From Mucidula mucida (Eukaryota; Basidiomycota; Agaricomycetes; Agaricales; Physalacriaceae), in NCBI GenBank assembly GCA_015501055.1, contig JADNYV010000005.1:372001-436000 (forward strand): DNA of 64,000 nt, written 5' to 3'. The position numbers and the translations under genes are program-made. A model generated the notes under the pieces. The model saw nothing but the letters and a program-made list of their open reading frames with translations, was not told where the DNA came from and did not search any database. Shown here piece by piece: positions 10,659 to 20,894 of this stretch. Numbering within the stretch: position 1 is the stretch's first letter; the number at the start of each line of letters is the position of its first letter.

Positions 10659-11277
10659 ATGGGAAATCTCGTTTGGCACGACCTTGCTCGTTTCATTTCC
10701 ATCTCGGCCAGTATTTGTGCGTACCCGTTGCTATATGATGCTCGAAATAACTTACCGTTGGCAGACGCTGTCTGGTCGGGCTTCCATGGCCTTTTCTTCC
10801 GCAAGTTCTTCTGGGACTTTGTAGGTGGAACCCTCAGGGATCCCGGAGGGTTGCAGTACGTTTGCCTTGCCACTCAACGAACCGCATTATTCATCTGCGC
10901 TCTGCAGACCTGCCCCTGGTGCTGCAGTGTTCATCACACTTATCGTCAAGTCTCCCATCATCCAGATCCTAGCCATGATTGTTGGGACCTTCTTGGTTCT
11001 GCTGGAATATCCCCTGCCATATCTTAAGGCGTTATCCATTCATCGAAGTTTTGTTTTGAGGATCGTGTTGTTATTCTTCCAAGCGTTCTTGACTGTTCTT
11101 TATTATCAGGTACAATCACGTCTGTAGGCCGTTCTCATTCAATGCTTACCTCTGTGTTAGGGCACTAACTCGGCCATTTGGTCGCTCATTGCTATATTCT
11201 GTTACACGCGCGCCCAGTTACTTGGAGAAACAATGGAAGAGGCGAAGGCGAATAGGGGGAAGGGTGGGCAAGCGTGA
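10659..11277 (+). CDS. Small fungal multi-pass membrane protein (DUF7727-like)
   Basis: Exons are 10659-10716, 10765-10855, 10908-11109 and 11161-11277 (155 residues). Recognisable blocks are GNLVWHDLARF at the start, FFRKFFWDFVGG and RDPGGLQPAPGAA in the middle, and EEAKANRGKGG at the end. Three hydrophobic segments (around residues 45-65, 75-95 and 105-130) predict membrane spans. It resembles a conserved, functionally uncharacterised fungal family by pattern. The start is the first ATG after the promoter, and all splice sites are GT-AG. The biochemical role is unknown. Confidence 0.65.
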
Positions 11278-11561
11278 TCTAGGATATTTGTCCCACCCCA
11301 GCGGTTTTCACGAATTGGGACAGCTTGTTGGAACGCTGGCCGGTCTTTCACGTCTCCATTCTTTTCTCTTACGCATGAATAGATCTGTTTATTGCGTATG
11401 CAATGGAAGTGAATTCGCAACGATGTATCTTCTGACCTGGATTTCCATCACTCAATTGAACACCGTCAATTTGGGATCGACGCCCAAGGCGACAGTACAA
11501 AAGCGAATGAGCTTGCTTTCATACTTGCCCCAACGATGTTGAACGTTGGTTCATGAGTCAA

Positions 11562-13276
11562 TTAGGCATTGACGAGCTCCAATTGATGGGCAAGATTGAA
11601 GGCGGCCTCAATCCGGTATAGAGCAAGCTGAGGAGTCAGTTTGAGAGGTGTACTGTACGTGATACTAACTGACCACACCTTCATATTTTCTTCGGGAAGC
11701 GTGAAAACAACACGGAACCTCGTCCCAACAGGATCTTGAGAGAGCGCAGGGGACCACTAGAGATGCGCTGAGTATGGGAGTGTTTAGATGAGATGCCAAC
11801 GTACAAGGCGGACACCGGCTTTCCGAACAAACACGAGGAATTCCGTTACCTTCTCTTCGACCGTCAAGTTGGGCTTGACGCTCATCAAAGATCCAAAGTC
11901 AATCAACATGAAAACACCCGCTTGGGCAGGCACAAAACTGACGGTCGAAACAAGTTACTCGGTAGTTTGCCATGTGTAGCAGACGAACATACGGGAACTT
12001 GTGGAAATCACACCAACGGGCAACCAACTCAAATGCGTGGGTTAGCCGCTGTCGGTTCTCTGTCAAGAACCATTCGCAATATTGACCGTCGTTCATGATT
12101 GTAGTGAACAGTGCATCTGCCGCAGAGGATATTGGGGTAGAGGATAGACTGTCCGCGACGGTCCTAAGCACGGCAGCATTGTAGGATACCAAAGCGCCAA
12201 CTTTAACACCAGAGGCGCCAAAATCTTTAGTCGGGCCAGCCAAGACGTGTATCCTAGAAGCGCTCGCGTAGGAGGACGTGTCCATACTGAGGACCGATCT
12301 AAAAGGCGTGGGGTTTTTGACATAAGAGCTGGGGAATAGCTCGTTCGCGAAGACTTCGTCGACTATCAAATGGAAATCGAACTATCATACATTAAATGAC
12401 AAGCAGGAATCCGTTAAACTCAATTAGTACGTACCTCCTCCGCTAGCGCAGCGTACCCAAGAATCGTTTCGGGAGGATACACCTGCGCAGTGGGATTGTG
12501 AGGATTACATGTTAGTAGAACGCGTAGCTTGCCACCGGAGCTTTGGAACTCCAGGATCGTCTTGCGTATATAGGGCAACACTGCTGGGGAAAGCGAATCC
12601 ACCTCTGCTGGGACGGGAACGATGACCTGAATCGCCTTTGCAGGATATATTATGTCCCTGGTATAGTCAGCTGCAACATTCTCTAAGCTGCCAGATCAGT
12701 AAGTGCTAGGAGATATCTCACCGTAAAAAGGCTAAGGACATGGCATGAGTTTTGGAGATGTATAGAAGGGAGAAGCTTACAGCAGTCATTAAGACGCCTT
12801 CGCCTTCGTCACAAAGATGCCATATAAGTTGGGCAAATACAGCTCCAATACCAGGCCCAACTACACAGTGGTCTGGCGTTATTGGTACGAGCGGCTTCAG
12901 AGTTTTGTTGAGATAACGTGGTACGGCTTGTTTCGCACTGGGAATAGTGCTCGCGGCATGAGTAAGCGCTGATCCTATCATACCATGAACACAAGAGGCT
13001 ACACACGCAGAGAGCGGCGCTGACGGTATTTGAGATGGGCGGCACTCATACGGAAGTTTTTGTGCATGTACTACAATGACTATCAGTCGCTGGTCTAGCT
13101 GAAGTACGGAATACGCGTACATCAAGCAATTCATTCGACAAGAGTGAGTTCTCTGCCGTGCCAAGATTTATGAGGCCGTTTGGATTAGTTTTAGGATCAT
13201 AATAGCCTTCAGTGAATGGAGAGACAGATCCAAGTTGTGTGAGCCTTTCTTGTCCTCGCTGGGAGAGAGCAGGCAT
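11562..13276 (-). CDS. ACC-synthase-like PLP aminotransferase (class I/II)
   Basis: Fold-type I pyridoxal-phosphate enzyme related to 1-aminocyclopropane-1-carboxylate synthase and other class I/II aminotransferases. Nine exons: 13276-13121, 13070-13003, 12937-12781, 12731-12722 (10 nt), 12670-12435, 12381-11993, 11937-11805, 11756-11679 and 11627-11562; total 430 residues. Visible motifs are VVGPGIGAVFAQL, the CNPHNPT loop, LIVDEVFAN (Asp that contacts the PLP ring nitrogen) and GPTKDFGASG, whose Lys forms the Schiff base. The C-terminal small domain has TRFRVVFTLP. The 10-nt exon is unusually small. The intron before WSPALSQ could use an earlier AG, but only the chosen acceptor keeps the frame. 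It shares a 240-bp divergent promoter with the Ap4A phosphorylase. The substrate cannot be told from the sequence. Confidence 0.82.
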
Positions 13277-13516
13277 GGTTACTGATGCGGTACTCGGATT
13301 GCTTGCTGCTTACGGGAGACTATGCACTGGAATGTTTCGCTGGCAGGGGAGACTGCCACTATTCGGACGATAGCTCCTCTCATAGACCTTGTCGTATACA
13401 CACGATGTCGGGCTGAACGCTGGGCGTGCCTTTGCAAATGCATTGTCGTGGTCAAAACGTAACCGGATTTGGCAGGTGCCTTTGAGCTCTTCACTGACTC
13501 TCCGGCTACTACCACC

Positions 13517-14787
13517 ATGTTGCCCCACGAAATAATCACAAAGATTCCTTCACAATTCAATGCAGGACTGGAATCGGGCGAGCTACTGTTCTTCCCTTCT
13601 ACGGTTCACCATCATACTGAAGATGGATTCCAGGTGCGTTTTACAGCGACTTTGCCGTATACTGAAATCCCATCAGGGCATTTATGTAGTACGAGATAAG
13701 ACTCTGTCCTGCTCTGCAGAAAAAGACTCCGTTTGCTGAAAAGCCCGTCGACACGACCGACCATCTCCCTGATCCTTTCAATCCGCCGTATAACCCTAAT
13801 CTCTTCGTTGGATATCTACGAACTGCCGATTCCGAAGAGGAGTATGTTATCTTGGTTGGTGGAGTGTAATATCATACTCGATCTCCTCTCTAACCCAATC
13901 TACGACCAGATGAACAAGTACTCAGTAGTCCGAGATCACTTCCTCATTGTGACGAAAGGTGTGTATTAACGGTCCACTTGATAGCATCCAGGCGACTCAG
14001 TAGTTTGCTCTGCAAGAGTTCAAATCCCAAAACCTCCCGCTCATGCCCGACGACCTCGTTAGCGCATACTCCTTGATAGCGGCTGGTGACAGAGATCGTC
14101 AGAATATGTTCGCGTTCTACAATTGTCAGTTATTCTGGATCACGGAGTTGACGATTGCTGATGTATACAGGCGGAAACCTGAGTGGTGCTAGTCAACCGC
14201 ATAAACACATACAGATAATCCGCATCGACGACAACGATGGCCCACCCGTAGAGAAACTAGCGCGTAGCGTACGTCTCGAAACGCCTGGTAATGCGCCGGA
14301 ATAATCTTCCGACGTCCTTGGTCTGATACTTACCGTAGATAAACCTTTCTCCTTAACATCGCTTCCTTATGCAAATCACGTCTACCGACTCCCTCGCAGA
14401 TTCTCGTCGCTCCCGACAGCCGATATCGAGGACGAGTTGGCCAAAGCGTTCATCTCTCTCCTAGACCTCGCCATCTCCACCATCAGACACGCCGCGGATT
14501 ATCCCCCCGGGAAACCATCGTACAACTTCATCTTAACGCTGGAACATATGTACATCATACCGCGGAGTGAAGAATGGTATATGTTGCCAACGGGTGACAA
14601 GCTAAGCGTCAATTCGCTTGGTTTTGCGGGGATGCTTCTCGTCAAAAGTGACGCGGAGATGGAAGCGGTGAAGGCAGAGGGTGTGGGTAAAATTCTACGT
14701 GGGGTGGGCTTAGAGAGTGTACATGACCTCCAAGTAGCAGGCACTGCATTAGAGGTCGATGACACCGACCCAGGAACCCATTTATAG
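13517..14787 (+). CDS. ATP adenylyltransferase (Ap4A phosphorylase)
   Basis: Cleaves diadenosine tetraphosphate with phosphate to ADP and ATP, clearing the alarmone-like dinucleotide in cytosol and nucleus. Exons are 13517-13633, 13690-13854, 13910-13958, 14017-14124, 14171-14287 and 14339-14787 (334 residues, as for yeast Apa1/Apa2). Motifs are VRDHFLIVTK, then NLSGASQPHKHIQ carrying the HIT-type His-x-His-x-Gln catalytic core, then the C-terminal domain with SYNFILTLEHMYIIPR and LSVNSLGFAGMLLVK. The start at 13517 gives the usual N-terminus. All introns are GT-AG and 46-58 nt long. There is no frame break. Confidence 0.88.
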
Positions 14788-14928
14788 AACATATCCGCTT
14801 TGTCCATTTGTCTCATTCTGAATGGTTAATTTGGTCTTGGCCGCTCCAGTACGTGTGTCATCTTGGAACAGATCTTCTATGAAGCTCGCGGACATCGAAT
14901 GCACCTTGTCATCACACTCTGAACACCC

Positions 14929-15435
14929 ATGGCGACTTCCAAAGTCTACGAAATGGCTGTCTGCCTTTACAACGGCGTCACAATGCTGGACTACCAAGGG
15001 CCAGTCGAGAACCTCTGTTTCTGGTCGGACCAAGCCCGAGAGATGAACAAGAACACATGCGGTAAAATGACAGATCCTGGCTGCACCATCAAGCCGACAT
15101 ACTTGGCTCACACAATGGATCCTGTTCATCCCACTGCGGGACCAGCAGTAGTTCCAACGGGCACCTATGACGATGTGAAAAAGCAGTTTGATATCATCAT
15201 GATTCCTGGAGGCAAGGTTGCGGTCTTCACGGTCTTCGCGTTCTGACATGCCTGAAATAAAGGTCCGACTGGGGATCACAAGGACGACGCGCCTCTCATG
15301 GACTTCTTGAAGCGTCAAGCTCCCGGCGCGCAACACATTTTGACGATATGTACGGGATCTTGGATCCTTTCTAGCACCGGATTGCTTGACGGCAAACGGG
15401 CTACCACGAACAAGGCGATGTACAAGCAAATTGAG
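14929..15435 (+). pseudogene. DJ-1/PfpI family protein, 3'-truncated
   Basis: Exons are 14929-15211 and 15263-15435, joined by a probable GC-AG intron (AG|GCAAGG...AAAG) that rejoins the IPGG/PTGD loop. The first ~150 residues form most of a DJ-1/PfpI domain. It includes YNGVTMLDYQGPVE near the N-terminus and the nucleophile elbow HILTICTGSW with the expected Cys. After KAMYKQIE there is a GT donor, but no exon encoding the remaining ~60 residues (the W..G..TSSG..AG block) occurs before the next, convergent gene begins at 15662. The gene is therefore probably a truncated remnant. A distant or badly mutated last exon is less likely given the short gap. Confidence 0.65.
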
Positions 15436-15661
15436 GTATCGATAGTCTTTTATTATCCGTTTTCTTCCAAATATGGATTGGTGTAAAGAAGCATCATAGG
15501 CATAGATGAAGCTAAAACTGCAGCAAAGATTTCTGAACATTAAAATGAAAGTAATGTTTTCTCCTGGCATCAGACTGTTTGCAGAATTTGCTTCCTCAAC
15601 GACCACGAAGAAGACAGCGCATTTAACTGCGTAATCGATGTCAGTATGACCGTTCAAGAGC

Positions 15662-16882
15662 TCAGAAACGACATACAAGATCAGAGAAACCGTGCTCTTG
15701 TACTATTTCTTCGGCGTATGATTTGAGTTGTGCGGGTGAAAGGTTGTACAATTCAGTTGTCGTCAGTTTGTCCACAGGCACTCTGTCGGGCGACGATAGC
15801 AAAGGTACAGGTTCTGAAGCTGGAGGTCTAGGGGGTTGTGTCGTAGGCGGAATTGAGGTAGTTTGAGGCGGGAAAGCGGGCGAAGCGGGCGAAGCCGAAA
15901 ACGGAGTCTGCGATGAGGCTGCAGCAGACGCGAGCGAGATTTCAGAGGATCTGAATGAAGACTGCATGCGAAGAGCAGGAGCAGGAGCGATGGCATCCGT
16001 CAAATCTATGTTCTGGTTGGCTAAAGCAATAGAGGAAGATAACATGGGTTGCTGAACGATATCTTGGCTGAGTTGCGGTCCGAGAGGCAGAAAAGCAGGG
16101 GGGGCAATCGTTTGGTTGCGCGTAGATGTATCTATTGGCCAATGAGGAGGAAGAGCAGCCACTCGAGTGGGTCGATAAACCTCTGTTGAGAAGTGGGAAT
16201 CAGGGGGTACTTGGCGCCCGTTCCATTGCGAAGGAGCAGGAGGATATTGGGGTTCGAGAACTTGTGATTCCGACGGTCCTGCTTGTGGGACGTGCACAGA
16301 TACCGGGAGAGACTCCGCAGCGGTTCCATTCAACTTGCAAGGACACACATTCTGAATAGCGTTGATAAACTGCGCGGCAGCAGCAGCGGCAGTAAAGGTC
16401 ATTTGAAAGCGGCGATAGGTCTGCATCTCTTAGCTGGTGAATATTTAAGTAACAAGCTGGCTTACTGGCGCAGTATTGAATTCTCGAGGGTGCAGGTAGC
16501 GCATCCCAACGACCGTGTCACGGTATACCGCTTTCAAAGGAAGGCCATGAGATTGTTTTTGGGGGTTGCGAAAAGGAAGGGATGCAAAAGCAAGGAGTTC
16601 AAGGTCCTCCTGCATTGAGTAGTTTAATAAGACAGGCATCAAGAGCGTTATATGACCCACGAAGACGATTTGGTTGGTACTCAAGGCATCACCATTATCC
16701 ATAGTCCAGACGATACGAAGTCTAACGGATTCCAACTCGCCGTTGGACGCGTTTTTGGCGTCGACAGTGAGCTGAATGGTAGGATTCGCATAGTGTTGCC
16801 ATTCAGTGCCATTGACATTGGGATACGAGCGCGAATACTTTTGCAAATTAAAGGTCGACGTGGCTGTGGTCGAGTGCGACAT
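15662..16882 (-). CDS. Hypothetical protein, possibly Rec114-like
   Basis: Exons are 16882-16667, 16609-16466 and 16420-15662 (372 residues). The N-terminal third (LQKYSRSYPNVNG, SVRLRIVWTMDNG, RRFQMTFTAAAAAAQFI) reads like a pleckstrin-homology-type beta-barrel capped by a helix. The middle is Pro/Ser/Ala-rich and disordered. The last ~30 residues (LSPAQLKSYAEEIVQEHGF) form a short helical C-terminal domain. This PH / disordered linker / C-terminal helix layout is that of meiotic Rec114 proteins, which help Spo11 form double-strand breaks. The assignment rests on architecture only. The start at 16882 is 131 bp from the divergent VanZ-like gene. Confidence 0.4.
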
Positions 16883-17013
16883 GACGGCAGAAGACAGAGG
16901 AGAGCACGTGCACCGCACCTTGCTTCCGGGCCACCATGTCCTCCCCAAAATGGGTTCCAAAAACGCTCAAAGCTATCATGAAATCGCACCGGATTCGCAT
17001 TCCTAAATATGAC

Positions 17014-17910
17014 ATGCCACTTCGGCTGCGTCCCGTACGCCTTCTCGCCATTATGCCGACGTGTTCTAAATTCCTGGCAGTACTTCTTCGTCTTTACCTG
17101 TCTGATCATGGTGGGCCTTGCGCTGCTCGGATTCACAAACTTCTCGCGATCTCTGCCGTTGAACGACAAGATCCTTCACTTTCTCTGCTTCTGTCTAGCG
17201 ACGGCCGTCTTCTACTTCATATTTGACGTTGACGAGTGAGTGCAACTTTGGCACTCCGGGTCTCATTACAGACGTACAATTCCTGTGTCAGAGATGCAAG
17301 AAGGATATGGTTCTGGCGACATTCTAGTCTCCTTTTCACGGCGTTCATATGCTTCTTTTGCGGTGGCATCCTCAGTGAATTCGTACAAGGCATGTTGCCG
17401 GTCCGTCTTTGCTCATGTTTCCGTGTTCTGCCCGACTCATGTAACTTCAGTACAAGGAGTTTCAGATTGGCGACATATTCGTAAGTTGAGGCAACGATGC
17501 CGCATTCACTGCCCTCACAACACGCAGGCCAATCTTCTCGGCTCCTCCATCGGACTTTACATTGCTTTTCACCTGGAGAAATACTACCGACAAAGACGAG
17601 AGGTACACCCCTCCCATCACGACATTATCCACCACATGCTGAATGACCTCCCAACCAGATTGCACGTTTATATCGCCCAATAGTTGCAGATTCTCCCTCC
17701 GACGACGAGGATGAAGAAGACCAAGGTACACAGCTTCTCCCGACACATTATCCCACCAAAGGCAAGCCGACTAGACCAACGGACATCTGGGACTCTCGCG
17801 AAGAGCTTTTTGGAATTGGAGATGATAGCGACGACGAGGCCGCAGCTCCCTCGTCAACGAGTGTGCCTAATAATAACCCTATACCGAAAATTCAGGTTAC
17901 TGCATCGTGA
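17014..17910 (+). CDS. VanZ-like membrane protein
   Basis: Exons are 17014-17034, 17081-17235, 17292-17400, 17451-17480, 17528-17602 and 17659-17910 (213 residues). Four hydrophobic segments lie in the first ~125 residues. They include LNDKILHFLCFCLAT, the conserved N-D-K-x-x-H-F motif of VanZ-type domains, and GGILSEFVQGMLPYKEFQIGD, the second conserved loop (E..Q.. and D.xAN). The cytosolic tail (from about 17660) is acidic: SPSDDEDEEDQ and IGDDSDDEAA. In fungi the family is widespread but poorly characterised, and a role in antibiotic resistance should not be assumed. Splicing is GT-AG throughout, and one exon is only 30 nt. Confidence 0.75.
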
Positions 17911-17940
17911 ATGCAAATGTACACACGACAGATGTAATAA

Positions 17941-20092
17941 TTAATTGTTCTTAGATGTAACAGGTTTCTCTTCCGGTTGGGAATTCTCGAGCACCGTTAC
18001 CTGCTCAGAGAGCTCTGCAATGATTTGGTTCCTCTGGTCGATAATGTTGCACATCTCCGAGCAGCCTTTGGAAGCGACAACCAGCACTTGGTTGTTCACA
18101 ATATGCTCTAATGTTTTCTGGACGCAAAATTCACCAAATCTGTTCATGGCACTGTTCATATTCACTCACGGCTAAATCGCGTTCCAGACCATCGTATATG
18201 CGATGCCAATCGGCCCACCAGCGCTTTTTTGATGTTTCCCAATGTCCGATAGCCCACCTGAGACCTATCAAGATTACGAGTCCCCCGGCGCCCATCAGCG
18301 TTGTAGGATCCACGTCCAGTAAGGGCATAATGTTATGACCGGCCATCGACTGAACCCATCCCGCCCAACTCAGTGCCAATCCGGTAACCGCGGAGCCTCC
18401 CAGTCCGAGGACAGATCGCTGGGCTGCGACATGCAACCTAGCAGTAGGGTATCGAATGATCTGTTTCTGCCTGGTCTTCAGCGGCCCGAGCAAGGCAGAC
18501 GCTTCGACAGAGTAGGTTGGTGAAGCCATCATCTGTTCCAACTCGTTTTCCAACACAGAGGAGCTGAATGGATGAGGAACGTGCCGTAAGACTGATAGCA
18601 TCGACGAGGAGTATTTTTGCTGGAGGTAAGAGAATCTACCCGCATCGTAGATGAGCTGGAACATGTGTGTCAGAACGTTCCACATGGATAACAAACCCGC
18701 ATACTTGTTTTTCAATGCCTGTGAAGGACTTTGCAACAGCGCTGGAGACGATCGAGGTAATATCGTCCACTCGAGTGATCATCTTCCACAAGGAAAGGCG
18801 ATCCATCTCATTAGCAACGACCTTTTGAGTCTTAGCTAGGCTTGAGATATGTTCGTCGAATGTCGTGCCCTTATTCTGTTCACCGCGGCCATGCAACGTG
18901 TACCGTTCCAGTTCCACTTCGTCGCGCAACGTACTCACTTGGAGGAAAACCTGATCGCACTCGTGCTGATCCTCCTTCAACTGTATACGAGCAACGCTCA
19001 GAGCGGAGTGGAGTTGCCCAGAAGACGTTTGATTCGTCAATGATAGTAAAACGTCCCTCGGCGATGTTTTCCCAGTGGAGTCAAGTATATCCTTTATGGC
19101 ACGAGATATTGACGCAATACCGGATTGAATGAACCCGTCTTGGTACTGCTGAACTGCAAGAGAAGATCCCGGATTTGCTTTGAGGGTGTCCAAGGCTGCC
19201 GAAGCACGATAAGGATCTACAAATAGCACGGCGGATCCTTCCACACTCTTCTCGTAGCGTTCCCGCAAAGCAACGGTGTCAGCTCCGTACAAGGTGTGGG
19301 CAAACACAAGAATCGTGTTGGAATTTCTCAGGTAGGAACGGGCTCGGAATACTTCGGCGGGTGACGTTGTCAGCGGATTGCAAATGATGAGAGGAATGTC
19401 GGCTTTGAGGTATGCATGGAGGGAAGCATCGTTCTGCAAGAAGGATAGGCCACTCGTTGTTGGGTGCGCCTCGAAGAATTCGTAAATGCGGAGCGGCGCG
19501 GTGAATTGTTGAAGGAACGAGGATGGGCACCAAAAAGTAGACGCCGAATTGCTGACCGTAGTATCCGCGTCATTTCTAGATCGACCAGTTGGTTATATGA
19601 AAGGAAGAGGGAAACGACGTACATACACGATAGTAAGATGACTTGCGGAGATATTTGCCCATCTCGTGACTATTCTGGAGTCGCTGGACGCGTCTGACGC
19701 GAAAGGCTCTCTAAGGAGGGCTGTGACAAGTTCTCGAGAGGCAGACCACTGGTCAGCGCCGAACACTGGGAGTGTGTAAATGAATTGTTGGGTTACGCGG
19801 ACAAGGACTGACCAGCTAATGTGATCTCGGAGGGTTCAGGCTGCGCCGAGGCTGTTAAGATGCCATTCCACAGCTCCAGGCTTCGTTCGGGCTTTACGTC
19901 TGTGAGATTTTTCTTGCTTGGAGGAAGAATTCGGGAGAGAAGGGACCGAGTCTGCTCCAACGATGATGCGGAATTGGCAGCGCTCGATGATCGTCGGAGA
20001 CAAAGGTGCGATGTAGGAGGCCACCATGAGAGATGTCCTTTGCGCCAACGACACGTCCGGAGGGAACCAAGAGGTTTGGTAGAGCCATGCAT
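17941..20092 (-). CDS. Mitochondrial Mmc1-like protein
   Basis: Exons are 20092-19813, 19765-19627, 19575-18705, 18655-18170 and 18117-17941 (650 residues). The N-terminus is rich in Arg/Ser/Trp with no acidic residues over the first ~45 positions, as in a mitochondrial targeting sequence. The middle is mostly helical. The C-terminal third has a Gly-rich hydrophobic pair (GLGGSAVTGLALSWAGW and GAGGLVILIGLRWAIG) followed by a Trp/Lys-rich helix, predicting membrane insertion. This layout resembles fungal Mmc1 proteins of the mitochondrial inner membrane; the name is tentative. The family link is moderate and the mitochondrial location is likely. The last exon encodes a coiled-coil tail. A telomere-like motif lies about 40 bp upstream of the start. 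Confidence 0.6.
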
Positions 20093-20133
20093 TACAGGTT
20101 CAATTTGAGAGCATGACACTGGACAGACAGATG

Positions 20134-20158
20134 TAACCCTAACCCTGTTCTAACCCTA
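20134..20158. promoter_or_regulatory. Interstitial telomere-like repeat / telo-box
   Basis: Three CCCTAA-type units (taaccctaaccct, then taaccct after a 5-nt gap) match the fungal telomere repeat TTAGGG. They sit about 42 bp upstream of the Mmc1-like start codon. In plants and fungi such telo-boxes occur in promoters and can bind Myb-type telomere-repeat factors. A scar of break repair is the alternative. Confidence 0.6.
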
Positions 20159-20516
20159 GGTATTTGCCGGCGAGCTCATACAAACTACGTAGAACGTGCA
20201 GAACGCGTAAGGTTATATTACCATTCCTGGACCTCTGTATTGCAGTCTGGAAATCTATATATGACTGCTGTCGCATCAAACGGACTTGCCTGAGTCCCCA
20301 CTGCCAAGTCCGCCGAAAACGGTTGCATTTCAGTTTCGTTGATGACTTACCCAGAGGATGGCATAGGCCATCATGATTTACAGATGGAATTCCCAAGTAA
20401 ACAGGAGCTCTTCTTGTTTCCGGATGGGACCAGAGTGTCCCAAGCCGCCTTCGTCCCTTCCAGAGTAAATAGTTTGCTATCATTGCACCAGACACCAAGT
20501 TCGGGACGGTACTCAT
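20139..20516 (-). CDS. Possible small hypothetical protein
   Basis: An open frame starting MSTVPNLVSGAMIANY at 20516 reads through plausible protein sequence (YLLWKGRR, APVYLGIPSVN), then a GT...AG interval near 20200-20350. No domain was recognised. It lies divergently from the Spt23/Mga2-like gene. It could equally be chance open sequence in an intergenic region, so the model is weak. Confidence 0.2.
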   Translation of the reverse strand: MSTVPNLVSGAMIANYLLWKGRRRLGTLWSHPETRRAPVYLGIPSVNHDGLCHPLGKSSTKLKCNRFRRTWQWGLRQVRLMRQQSYIDFQTAIQRSRNGNITLRVLHVLRSLYELAGKYLGLEQG

Positions 20517-20894
20517 CCTGAATCTCGAATGAGCTATTTTTGATATCTGGATAGCGAGTACCTCTTGAGAGGGAGCGGCAGACACGTATTGGCGAACCTA
20601 TAATCGAAGACATGGCATCGATTGACGTCCAACATTAATGAGAACAGCTCGACGGGACGAGATAACACGACACAAGCTTTTCTTATCGTTTCTGAAGGCA
20701 CGATAGACTGCAGGATCGCGCCAATTCCATCAGAGACAGTACCTAGTGAATGAACTCGAAGTTTTATGGCACGGTGGCAGGACCTCTGTCACTGCCGGTC
20801 TTTCCCCTTTCGACATACTTCAAAGTCCGCTTCACCCGGTAACGGCTCACCTTAACTTGCACTCCTCCGTATCTCTTACTTCTTTCCGTTCAAC
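20517..20894. promoter_or_regulatory. Upstream region of the Spt23/Mga2-like gene
   Basis: The 378 bp before the start codon at 20895 contain no convincing exon. A pyrimidine-rich stretch at about 20850-20890 directly precedes the ATG, a common feature of fungal leaders. Confidence 0.4.

Noticed and set aside
14782..15678. 298-codon open frame on the minus strand
   Set aside because: It overlaps the DJ-1-like exons on the other strand; its composition mirrors their complement and no family is visible.
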